64,000 nucleotides of DNA, taken from contig NC_080420.1 of the NCBI RefSeq assembly GCF_029873635.1, positions 122,458,719 through 122,522,718 of the forward strand, given 5' to 3'. How positions within the stretch are numbered: the stretch's first letter is position 1; each line of letters starts with the position of its first letter. The notes beneath the pieces were generated by a model. The model saw only the letters and a program-made list of their open reading frames with translations, was not told the DNA's origin and searched no databases. This DNA is from Malania oleifera. Taxonomy: Eukaryota > Streptophyta > Magnoliopsida > Santalales > Ximeniaceae. Shown here in pieces: positions 46,101 through 58,100 of this stretch. A program made the translations under genes and the position numbers.

Positions 46101-49100
46101 CACTACCCAAACTTCCAAGGGATGACAAAAATCCATTGGCAAACTAGTTAGCAGTGTTGATGGCAACATCAACCATCTACTACACCCCCTGGTGTTTCAA
46201 GAATGAATAAAGTGAGGATCTCCCTCACTTTATCCAATCTCAGATTTAGGTCTTCCTTAATCTGGATTGAGCGAGCCATTCATGACCTATCACAGCCATG
46301 GAGAAACAACAAGAAAAAAAATGATTGTTAGGGTAGGTTTCATGAGGGAGAGACTTTGGTTATCAAAAATTTTTTTGGTGTCAACTGGAACATGCCAAAT
46401 AGTGACCTTCCTAGACCAAAATAAAAATAAAATAGAAACCCAAGATTGTATCTTCCTAGACCAAAGGACTACTCAATTCGCCAACAAAGAAATAAATGAC
46501 TTTATTTTGCTCAGAACTAAGATGAAAAATGGCTTCCAACATGTTCTTCAACCAAATAAGTTCACAAGTAGTGTGAGCCATAGCTTTATATTTTGACTTA
46601 GCACTTGACCTGACCACCGTAGTTTGTTTCATACTCTTATAAGGAACCAAATGACCACCAACCAAGATATATTACTTGGTTGTGGATATTCAGTCGATAG
46701 GTGACTCGGCCCAATCTACTTCTATATATCCTTGATTACAATGTGACTTTGATCTTGATATAAGAGATCTCTCCTAGGTGCACCTTTGAGATATCTCAAG
46801 ATGCGTATTACTACACCCCTGTGACTTGTCCTTGGAGAATCCAATAATTGACTCACAACACTTGTTGCAAAAGATATGTCTGGCTAAGTGACACCAAGAT
46901 AATTCAACTTTCCAACAAGTCTCTGGTATCGTCTAGGATTAGGCAACAAGTCATCTATATCCGACACTAACTTGCCGTTAGGATCTATGGGTGTATCAAC
47001 TAATTTGGATTACAACAGTCCAGTCTCCTCCAATAGATCAATAACATACTTCCTCTATGACAAGACGGTTCCTATACGAGATCTAGATACTTCTATACCC
47101 AAGAAGTGTTTCAATGGTCCCACATCTTTTGTTTGAAACTTAGTCTATAGAAAATGTTAAGACCCTAAATACCTTGATCATCATCACGTGTAATAACAAT
47201 ATCATCCACACACACAATAACAAGGATCCTACTCAATGAAGAATGATGATAAAACACAAACTGATCCACTACATTGTCAAAGGCCAAATTCAAATACTAC
47301 AATGCTGAATCGACCAATCCATGCTTTAAGAGATTGTTTTAAACCATATAGTGCCTTTTTGAAGCGACACACTAAGCCTGACTTCCCTTGAGCAATGAAC
47401 CCAAGTGGTTGCTCCATATAGACCTCCTCCTTAAGATCACCATGCAAAAAGGCATTCTTCATAGCTAAGTAGCTAAATGATGCAGAGGCTTCTGACACAT
47501 GCTAGCTAAGGATATGAACAGATGTACTAATGCAAGTTTGGCAATCGGAGAAAGTGTCGGAATAATCCAAATCATACTCCTAAGTATACCCCTTAGCAAC
47601 AAGACATGCCTTCAGATGAGCCACAAAACCATAGGGTTGACTTTCACAATGTATACCTAGCGGCAACCAACCATAGACTTGTCAAGAGGAATACCAAGTC
47701 CCAAGTATTATTCTCCTATAAAACATTCATATCTTCAACCATGACATTTCTCCATGCTAAGTTTTTCGAAACAGACTTAGGAAGGGCAGAAAATGATAAA
47801 GTAGTAACAAAACAATAATAAGAGGGTGATAGGAAGTCATAGCAAGCATAGTTGGAAATGGGATGTTGTGTACATGTGCATTTACAACAATGGGAGGATC
47901 AACATCGTGGGAAATATGATCATCAGACAACGAAAATAAGGCGTGGTAGTAGAAGCTAGAGGGGACTCTTCCTTAGAGTCACTGTCATGAATACACTTGC
48001 AAATTAGGACAATCAAGACAACAAGGAACTCAAACTACATGAAGACACAAGTGGTTGATTGGGTAAGAATAGCAAGCTTGAATTTGGAAGATTAGGTAAA
48101 GGAAGAGACTCATTAAGATTATAAGTACTTAGGGAATGAGTGAAGTAAGGTGTAGACTAAAAGAACGAAACATCTGCAAAAACCAAGAATGATGCACCGT
48201 AGGACTATAATGACATATCCCTTTTGAGTATATGAGTAGCCCTGAAAGACACATTTTATAGCACGAGGATCCAACTTATCGACCCGGAAGCTAGTTGATG
48301 AACGAAGGACACACACCCGAATATACGAGGGGGCAGAGAGAATAGAGGTGGATTAGGAAAGAGAATGGAGTAGGGAGTTTTACCACTAAGAACAAAGGAT
48401 TGCATCTTGTTGATAAGATAGCAAGCAGTAATACAACATCACAACAAAACACTTTAGGTATATGCATTTGATAAAGTAAGGTGCGAGTGATTTCAAGGTT
48501 TCAAGGATATTGTTAAAGCTTGATATACATTGTTGGCCCACGACCTAACAACTTAAGCTTTTAGGTAAAGTGTTAATCTAACATGGTGTTAGAGTTGGTT
48601 ACCAGGAGGTCCTCGGTTCTAGTTTTGTTGTCCGCATTTATTATGTTGTGTTTAAAAAATTATTGTTTCCCTGTAATGAGTTTAATCTATCATGTGTTTA
48701 TCTCTTCACATGCTGTTGGACTACACGTGCGGGGGCTGATGATGTTACTACAAAACACTTTAGGTACTATGAGTAGTTCCCCCCCCCCCCCCCCACCCAT
48801 CTTTTGCAATAGAAAATAAAAAATGTAAGTAAAAAGAAATCCTTTGAAAAATCTAGAAGATCTCGAGGCAATAAAAGTGAACAATCAAAGACTAGGTTTT
48901 TATTTATGTATATTCCTTTTCCTTCTCTCTTTTTTCCCCCCTTTATGGGCTGAATGGCTGATGATGTTACCTAAATAGAAATTGTTTTTTTGTCATAATC
49001 TTAATTTCTTTCCTTAATTCAAAAATCCGATTCTAATTCTACAAATCACATCTTAAAGATCCTTCTTTTAAATTTAATTCTAATCCTATTTTATCTCAAT

Positions 49101-52100
49101 CACAAAACCTTCTTTTTTATTCAAACTCAAATCTCAAAGAATTTCAAAGTTAATACCGTCTTATCTTATAAGGATTTTGAGGCCATCTTTTTCAAATCAT
49201 TTCCTTTTAAAAATAAGATTTTATGAAGATACGAGTTGACCCTTCTGTCTCAAATCACAACATTTATTGATGCTGATTTGGGTAAGCAAGGGACAGAAAC
49301 TCGTTCAATTTTGAATAGCTGCCATTTTAAGCCTTCGAGTTGACAAGGAAGGTCTCCAGACCACCCTCTTCCACCTTGAAGCCACATCATCTATGATGTT
49401 TGGGCGCACAAGGGGGATATTCCATCCATTTACTCCCCTATTTCCTTATCTTAAAAAAATATAGGACAAGAGTTTGACCATTGACGACAACCATTCTAAG
49501 AATAGATGTTTTAGGGTGCCTAATACCTTACACATAACTAGGCTCCCGAATCCATCTCTTAATGTGTAGATCATAGGAGTCTTGTCTGAAGGACACTAGG
49601 GGTTCCTCGCTTTATCCCCTCCTTAAAAGGTGAGGTGGCAATTCCATATTTATCCTTCCAATTCATCTTCACCATGTCGCATGTCAGACGAAATCCGGTG
49701 TCAACATTGATCAGTGGCAGTGGAGTCTATAGCGCAAGGACTAGGACAAGAAATACTGGATAACAAGTATGCCGTGGCGCCTAATGATTGTTTTACTCTT
49801 TCCAAACTAAAACATGCTCCTCTCTAGGACTAATGTATAATCCTAGGGTTAGGAGAGAAAGCATCAATGCTCCAAAGCTGCTGTTCCATAAATAAAGAGG
49901 TGATAAGGTTTGAACATAATCCTGCCTTTCTAGGAAGATTTGACTCTAAAATCTCTCTCGTCCAACTAATTGTCTCCATAAAGTCTTGTAGGGGCTGGGG
50001 TCTTATATGCCTAGCCTTGGATATGTACATGGAGTTGCAAAAAATATGGTTTTGGTAATTGTGTTCAGAACAAAATGTGATGTCAAAATTTGCCTCTTCT
50101 TTAGATGCTTGCCATATGGAATTTTATAGGGCTTTCCTCATTACATTCTTGTTGTAGGAAATATATAAAGATGTGGACAAGGATTTTGTGTGAGAGGACT
50201 CTTGGCACCACATTTTGTATGGAAGACAATTTGTAAAACCATGTTTTTGTTGGTTCCATGCAGATCTCTTGGCCTGACTTGGTTTACTAACCCTCATTTT
50301 TCCCTGTGAGAGAAATGGAAACAATTAATTGAATGGGAGTGATTTTAGGGTTAATTTTTCCAAGAAAGGTAGAAACTCATTCAAACATTGTTGCATCTTT
50401 ATTTAAGAAATGGGGGATTTGGAGTGTTGATGCTCTTTTTACCAACCCTAGTATTATAAATTAATCCTAAAGTGGAGCACATTTTAGTTTGGGAAGAGTT
50501 TTTGGGAGGAGAAAAATCTATGCAGCCACATTAGAAAAAACCTAGTAGTCATAGCTTCTTCCCCTTGCTATTCTATTCTCCGAAGAGTTTCACCTCTTTC
50601 TCCTTCTCATCACTATCACCACCATTGACCATCATCTTCCACTTGAGAGTAAAAATACAAATGAGCATCTATTAGCTTGCTACAACCCCTTGATGTCCAT
50701 GCCCAATAACCGTTAAAAGTCTTGTGGTCTTTTTGGGTCACCATTCACTGTAAAAGTATCACGACCCTTTGAGGCCACCAGATTTTTCTTTTTTTTTTTT
50801 CCTTCTTGGGGTCCTCCAAGAGTGAGAGAGAGAGAGAGAGAGGGCCGGGGGCGGGGGGGGGGGGGGGATGCAGTTGCCGCTGCAACTTCCAGCAGCTTTG
50901 CCAATGCCCTAAGTCCTCCCCTTATTTTTCTTGTTTTTTTTATCTCTCCTTTTCCCATTCTCTTGTTTAGTTCTGATGAGTGTCCTCTTTACAAGACGCA
51001 AAGGAATTCCAAGAGAGGATGTGTTGATGAAGGATAACATGAATACCTAGGGGGGTTGGGTTCTGGGTCACTTTAAAAAGATGGCTCCTGTTGTTGCATA
51101 GCTCGACAACAGCAATGATAGTATTGTCGGGCTTTGCCATTCTCTTGGTTTAACTACCCCTTGATGAAGCTGAGGTCTGATTTTCCATTTCCATCCAATT
51201 TCAATGGATTTTGGGTGTCAACTCTAGCACACATGGCAACATAGGGGATTGAGGGGGAGGTTGGTTGGTTGATTGCCTAAACGGACGCTGCCACGTGAGA
51301 AGCATCATGCAAAAATTAAGACTGTCAAACCTAGTTAGCCTCATCTTTTATACTTATTTACTGTTATTATTCCTTTAAAATGGCCTAAAAGTCATTGATG
51401 AAAAATTAAAAATAAAAATAAAAATAAGTGACAAAAGATAAAATTTTTCACAAGGTGCTATTATTAATATTATTATGCATGTTTTATTCAAGTTGTTAAT
51501 GGTTATTTTAGTCATTTAGCATTATTAGTATCTGCCAGTGCTATGTTGGTTAGCGTGAGTTAGTAAGCGTATTATGGTCATTGATGTATACTTACATATA
51601 TTATAAATAGAGGGAGAGACCTATTATTGTAATTAAGTCTTCCGTTTTTACCCAATTATTCAACATGGTACTAGAACATGATTCTGAGACCTAAACCCTA
51701 ATTGCCACGGCCATTGTCAAAACCGAAGCCTAAAGCCCTGAATCTATTGCATGTCCACCATTGTAGGAGAAGTTCCAGCACTACCATTGGCCTAAAAAGC
51801 AGCCAGCAGTCGCCCTAAGCCACAGCATTCGCTGGGAATTTCCTGGACAACACTGCAGGCTCAGGAACACAAAAATCCTATAGGTTTTGCAAAACCAACG
51901 CCATAGCATCCGTAAACATTGCCAATCTGCCCCTCACTGAAATCCCACTACTTGAGCTACCCAAACGTGCCATCACGCGCTGGTTGAAGGCAGGTAGGGC
52001 CGACTCCATGTGCCAATGTGTGAAGGTTATTTCATGCATGTTTCTTGCCTGAATTTTCCTGCAATGTTTGAATCCCTTCATAAACATGTTATTGAAGCTT

Positions 52101-55100
52101 TTCATGATGTTTTTTGTCCAAAAATCTCACCTTTTTTAGTTACTCGTGCAGCACGTGAGGAATGATTGTTTGATACTTGCCAAAGATGTTTGTAATTTTT
52201 GTTGAGTTCATTGGGGCTTGAAACAGTAGCATTTTCTGTGGTGTGCATGTTTGCTCCGGTTGTTGAAGGTTGTGTGTGTTGTGATGGAGTCCAAAAGCAA
52301 TTTGGTTGTTGTGTATTTCTAATTTGCTGCTGTATCGAGGTTGTGTTTGTGTTGGGATGGAGTCCCCAAATCCGAAGAGTGTGTTTCCCCTGTTAGTCAC
52401 TTGTTTGGGCGAACAATGTACTATAGCTGTCCTAGATGAAGAGTACTGAAGGTTCCTACAGTATCAGACATCCCACAAGCATCTCATCACATTACATCTT
52501 TTGCTCATAAGGGTAATGCTAGAGTTTGTATGTCATTTGGTATCTCTCCCACTAGTCTCTGGGTTATCGACTTTGCGGCTACTGACCATATGATAGGTGT
52601 CCCCAACTTCTTCACCCCCCCTCACCCCCTCATTAGTTTTCTGAAAATCTACCAAAAGTTATCCTTGCTTCATGGGTCCATTACTATAGTAAAGGGGGTA
52701 GGAACAGTAGATCCTAGTCCCTCCGTCTCTCTTTCTTATGTTTTGTACATTCCTAAATCTCTCTTTAATCTCATGTATGTTAGTAAAATTACGATGTCAA
52801 CAAATTAGTTTTTAACCTCTTTCCTAGTTCTATTGTTATTCAAGATCTAAAGATGAGGAAGATGATTGGTGTAGGATGTGAAGCTATAGGACTTTACTAC
52901 TTTGAGTTGCTTTTTCTTCCAATTGCCCGCGGTGTCGCTGATACACCATATCAAACCCATTATATCCTTGGTCATCCATCATTGGACAAGTTAAAACCTC
53001 TAGTTCTTACTTGGAGTTTTGTGTCTATTAAAACTTGATATACAATGTTGGCCCACAACCTAATAGTTTAAGCTTTTAGGTAAAGTGGTAATCTAACCTA
53101 GTATTAGAGCTAGTTACTAAGAGGTCCTGGTTTCTCGTCCCATTGCCCACATTTATTATGTGGTGTTTAAAAAAATGATTGTGTTCCCTATCGTGGGTGT
53201 TATTTATCATATGTTTATCTCTCCACGTGTTGTCAAGATGTAGGTGTGGGGGAGTGTTAAAGCTTGATATACAATGTTGGCCCACAACCTAATAGGTTAA
53301 GCTTTTAAGTATAGTGGTAATCTAGGGGAGTGTTAAAACTTGATAAGCAATGTTGGTTCACAACCTAATAGCTTAAGCTTTTAGGTGAAGTGGTAATCTA
53401 ACAGTGTCTAATCTTAAGTGTGAGTCTTGTCAATTAGGAAATCATCATCATGTTCCCTTTGCTCATTGACTCCATAAACAGGCGGTTAGCCCTTTCATGT
53501 TAGTCCATTGTGGTGTTTAAGGTCCTAATTATGTCATGTCAAATTTGAAGTTTTTGTACTTCTTTACATTTGTCCATGACTACTCTAGAATGACTTGGTT
53601 GTATTGAATGAAAGATTGTTTTAAGTTGTTTAATATCTTTTTTGTCTTCTATTCTGAAATAAGGGCTCAATTTGATATGCCAATTAGGATACTTCCTAGC
53701 AAAAATGCTAAGGAGTACTGCAGTACTCTATTCTCTTAACATATGACTAATTTTGTTATGATCTATCAAACGTCTTGTGCCCACACACTACAACTTTGGC
53801 AACTTCCTAGTGATAATGCTAAGGAGTACTGCAGTACTCAATTCTCTATCTATATGACTAACTTTGTTATAATCTATCAACTGTCTTGTGCCCACACTCC
53901 ACAACAAAATGGAGTTGTAGAGCAGAAAAGTAGACATTAGTGACTTGAGCCTTGTTGCACCAAATGAATGTCCCCAAAGCTTTTCTGGAGTAATGGCGTG
54001 TTCACTGCTTGCTCTCTCATCAATAAAATGCCATCCTTTGTCCTTGTTGGTAACATCCTATATTCAATTATCTTCCCCGAGGCTCTTTTGTTCTCACTTC
54101 CTCCTTGTATATTCGACCATGTGACATTTTCCCATCATTTAAGTCCACAGATCGATAAGTTGGATTCTTCTGCTATCAATTGTATTTTTCTTTGGCTATT
54201 CCTATGCTCGAAAAGGATATCATTGCTATACCTCGACTTTACATTGATTCTTTGTCTCTACTGATGTCACCTTTTTTGTGTGAATGTAGAACTTGATGGG
54301 TTTGTTCCTTTGCCTAGCCTTTCAGATCCTAACCTATTATCTTTACCCAGTCCTCCTACATCTTCATCCAGTTTGAGTCCTTCCTGTCACTTGAATCATC
54401 CCAATTTGTAGGTGTACACACCGTGACGTAAGGGAGAAGACCCTCCTCTAGCTTCCACTTCTACGCCTCTAGTTCCCTGGCCAAATGTTCCTATTTCCTA
54501 AGATGTTTATCCTGTTGTTGTTTGAAAAGGTAAACACACTCGTACCCAACATTTGATCTCTAATTTTGTTTCTTATGATTTCTTGTCACCCTTATATTAC
54601 TGTTTTGTTAGTATTCTACCTTTTATTGCTTTTCCAAAAATCTATTTTTGAAGCCCTATCCCATTCTTGGTGGAGGACTGCAATGATTAGAGAGATGTAT
54701 GCACTACTTGAGATTGGTGCCTTTACCTCCTAATAACTCTAGATGGTTGTGACTGGATGTTGTATACCATGAATGTCAATCCAGATGGTTTGTTGGCTCT
54801 ATTGAGGGCCCATCTTGTTGCTAAGGGATTTACTTAGGTGTATGGGAGGCAACTTCTAGGAAAATTCTTATTATGGACAACCTTTAAAAAAGGGGCCAAC
54901 CCTTTTGAATGGGTGCTTCTTGTGTTTAGAGTGTGTGGAAACCATTGATCACATCCTCTTGCACTGAGCCCTTTGGGACTTGGCGATTGCTGTGTTTTTT
55001 GTTGGCTCTTAAACTTGTGTTTGGTCTCTGGTGGTGTGGATGACCATCCTGTAGTGGCATGTTTGCATAGGATTATGAGGTTTAGGGTTTGGTTTGGCGG

Positions 55101-58100
55101 CAGCTATACACTTAGGGTTTAGTCGGATTTTGCTCTAACACCATGATGAAGTATTGGGATAATTGGAAAATCTAAATACAACAATAGGTCTCTCTCGCAT
55201 TTTATAATATATGTCAAATACATAACAATGATCGTAATGCTCCCCCAACCTGGATAGTTTTTCAATGGATTTCTTTCAAGAAAATTGGGGTGTGTTGGAA
55301 GTGGATATCCTCGAATTTGTTGAAGAGTTTCATCATGAGGGTGTGGTGAATACTAGTGTACTTTTATCACCCTTATCCCTAATGAGGGAGCTAGAAGAGT
55401 TAGGGAATTTGTCAATCAACTTTTATCCATGACAGACATATCTTAGATGCGGTGTTGGTGGCCAATGAAAAGGAGGGGCACAAAGGGTATTGTATTTAAA
55501 GTAGATTTTGAGAAAGCCTATGATAGGGTCATTAAGGGCTCTTTAGATAAGGTGATGAGCAAAAATGTTTTTTGGGGATTTGTCGAGAAAGTGGATCAAG
55601 AGTTGTTTCACTTTGTCCCATTTGTCTGTTATTGCCAATGGCCCAATAGTCAATTGAGAGATTGGTTCAAGGCCTCTAGGGGTCGTAGACAAGAGGACCC
55701 TTTAGTCCCTTTCTTGTTCACCCTAGTTGTTGATACCCTCAGTAGGTTGTTCTTTCATGCTTAGGAAAGCCCTTGCGCGCGCGCGCGCGCGCGCGGGGGT
55801 GGTGGGTGGGTGGGGGCGGTGGGTGGTGTAGGTGATTAGAGGTTTTTGTGTAGGTACGGAGGAAGTGGAGATTTTGTGCCTCCAGTTTGATGATGATGCT
55901 TTGCTACTCCTCGATGACAATTTAGTAAAGTTCAAGAAAGCAATTTTGTTGCCCAAAATTTTTGGAAAGATCTTAGGTCTTACGTTCTACTTGTTCTAAA
56001 GTGGTATAGCAGGCATTAACATGGGTAAGGGACTCTTTAGAATTTCAAATTGAGGCAAGTTGTCAATCCATTCATTGGTCCCTTACTTATCTTGCCTACC
56101 CTGTGGTGGTAATCCAAAATTTGAAGCCTCTTGGGATCTTGTCTTGGAAAAGGTGGCTAGGAGATTGGAGATTTGTAAGAGGACTTTTTTTTTCCCTTGG
56201 GCATCGTGCCACTCTCATGAATGCTTCTCTCTCGAATATCTCAATTTATTATCTCTCTTTGTTTAGAGTTCCCTCTAGAGTTGTCAGGTCCTTAGGGAGG
56301 TTGATGCATAATTTCCTTTGGTTGGGTCCTAGGGAGGGTAGGCAGAACCATCTTGTTAGCTGAGATTTGGTTTGCAAACCTAAGTCAGAGGGGAGCTTGG
56401 GTATTGGGAATGTGGTATCTATGAACGTCTTTCTTATAGGTAAATGGTCTTAGAGGTTCTCTCTGGTAATTGAATCCCTTTGGCATAAGGTGATAAAGAG
56501 TAAATATGGGATCAAACGGAATGGGTAGGAGATGAGGAGTAGCAAATATCTTCTCAAGCTTATCCCTGGAAATTTGTCTTTTAGGTAGCCAATTAGTTCT
56601 TTCCTCTTATTCAGTTCAAGGTGGGTAATGGCAAAAATTTTTTTTTTTGGGAAGATGTGTGGGTGGGGGACACTTCGTTGATGTTGAAGGTTCCTCGTTT
56701 TTTTAAGCTTTACTCTCTTCATAATGCTCCTAGTAGTTCTTTCACTTCTTCTTAGGGGGGAGTCCTCCTTGGGATTTACATTTTTCTAGGAATCTCAAAG
56801 AAAGAGAGGTCATTTAGCTCACTAACCTTATTTCCTTGTTGGACCAGCTGATTCATTTTTTTAATGAGGATGAGATGTGAGAGGGGGATTCCTCAAGCAT
56901 GTTTACTTCTAAATATTTTCTCACCTTTTGAAAACCCATTGCCCTCACCCTTTTCCTTGGAACCACTTACATTGGAGGGCTAAGGTTCTAGGGAAGATTC
57001 TGGCTTTTGTTTGGACTGTGATCCTAGAAAAGATCAACACGCATGATATGCTTCAAAGGAGAAGATCCTATATGGCTCTTAGTATTGATACGTGCTTCAT
57101 GTGTCATGAAAATAATGAGTCAATTGCCTAGATTTTTGTGCATTGCAAGGTGGCATCGCAGCTGTGGATGCCCTTTTCTATCCAGTAGGGGAAAAGTGGG
57201 TGGCTCTGGGAAAAGTGAAAGACTTGCTTTTGGTTAATGTCAGGGGTTTTGATAAGAACAGGAATGGCAGAGCTACGGTGTGTGGCTGTTTTTTCCATCC
57301 TATGGACCATGTGGATCAAAAGGAATGCTAGGATTTTCAAAAGTTATTCTACCTGCTCATGGCTTTTGTGGGATAAGGAGACTTTCCTAGCCTCCTTGTG
57401 AGTGCACTCTTTGGGTTTCTTTAAGGGTCTTTTGCTGTTTGACCTTACTAGATATTGGAAGGCAGCGCTCTTGTAATGGAGTTCTGGATTATATTTTTTT
57501 TTTCCCTGTTTGGTATTTTCCACACTGTTTTTTCTTTTCCTCAGATTTTCTAGTTTGTTGAGGACTCCTTGTCCTCCAATCATGTAATCCATTTCTCAGG
57601 TGTAATAAAATTGTCCTCTTTTTCTATAAAAAAATAATGCTAAATAACCAAAATAACCAATAAAAAAATTTATGAGCAAGTGCTCACATGTAGAATGAAT
57701 GGATGCTATCATTCAGAGCAAATTAGTGAATGAATGAAAGTGTCTTCATGTGGACTGAATGGATGAAAAAATGACTGGGCACTGTCATGTAGAGTATATG
57801 GATGAATTGGTGAGCAAATGATCTTATGCAGAGCAATTGAATGGATGAGTGGATGGGTGAATGAATGACCATATGCTCACATATAAAGCAAAAGGATGAG
57901 TGAGTGGATGTTCACAAGTAGTAAGAATGCATGAATCACTGAATGCTCATGCAACATAGAGGTCATGGATGAATGTATGGTCTTATATGAAGCAATTGGA
58001 TAGATGAATGACTAGATGCTCACTTGTAGAGCAAATTTATGGTGCCCTTAAATCAATCCTTTGTGTGCTTACAAGAAAAAAGGAATGCAAGGGTAGAGGC

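Larger units (their letters stand above)
51480..54845 (+). mobile_element. Ty1/copia retrotransposon relic, plus strand
   Basis: The end of a 5' LTR is at about 51665 (ttataaatagaggga at about 51600, ending ttcaaca). A degenerate primer site tggtactagaac follows. Protease-like LWVIDFAATDHMIGVPNFF and NLMYVSKIT lie at 52530-52808. GAG-pre-integrase ILGHPSLDKLKPLV is split by the TRIM and resumes with CESCQ near 53415. Integrase pieces follow (LPSDNAKEYC, AHTPQQNGVVEQ at 53805-53930, 53968-54264). The start of RT (WWRTAMIREMYALLE, about 54670) breaks off near 54845. Heavily mutated. Confidence 0.85.

Noticed and set aside
50713-51037. Frames with runs of GRGRGGGG or PPPRPRPS
   Set aside because: Translations of a (GA)n and poly(G) tract.
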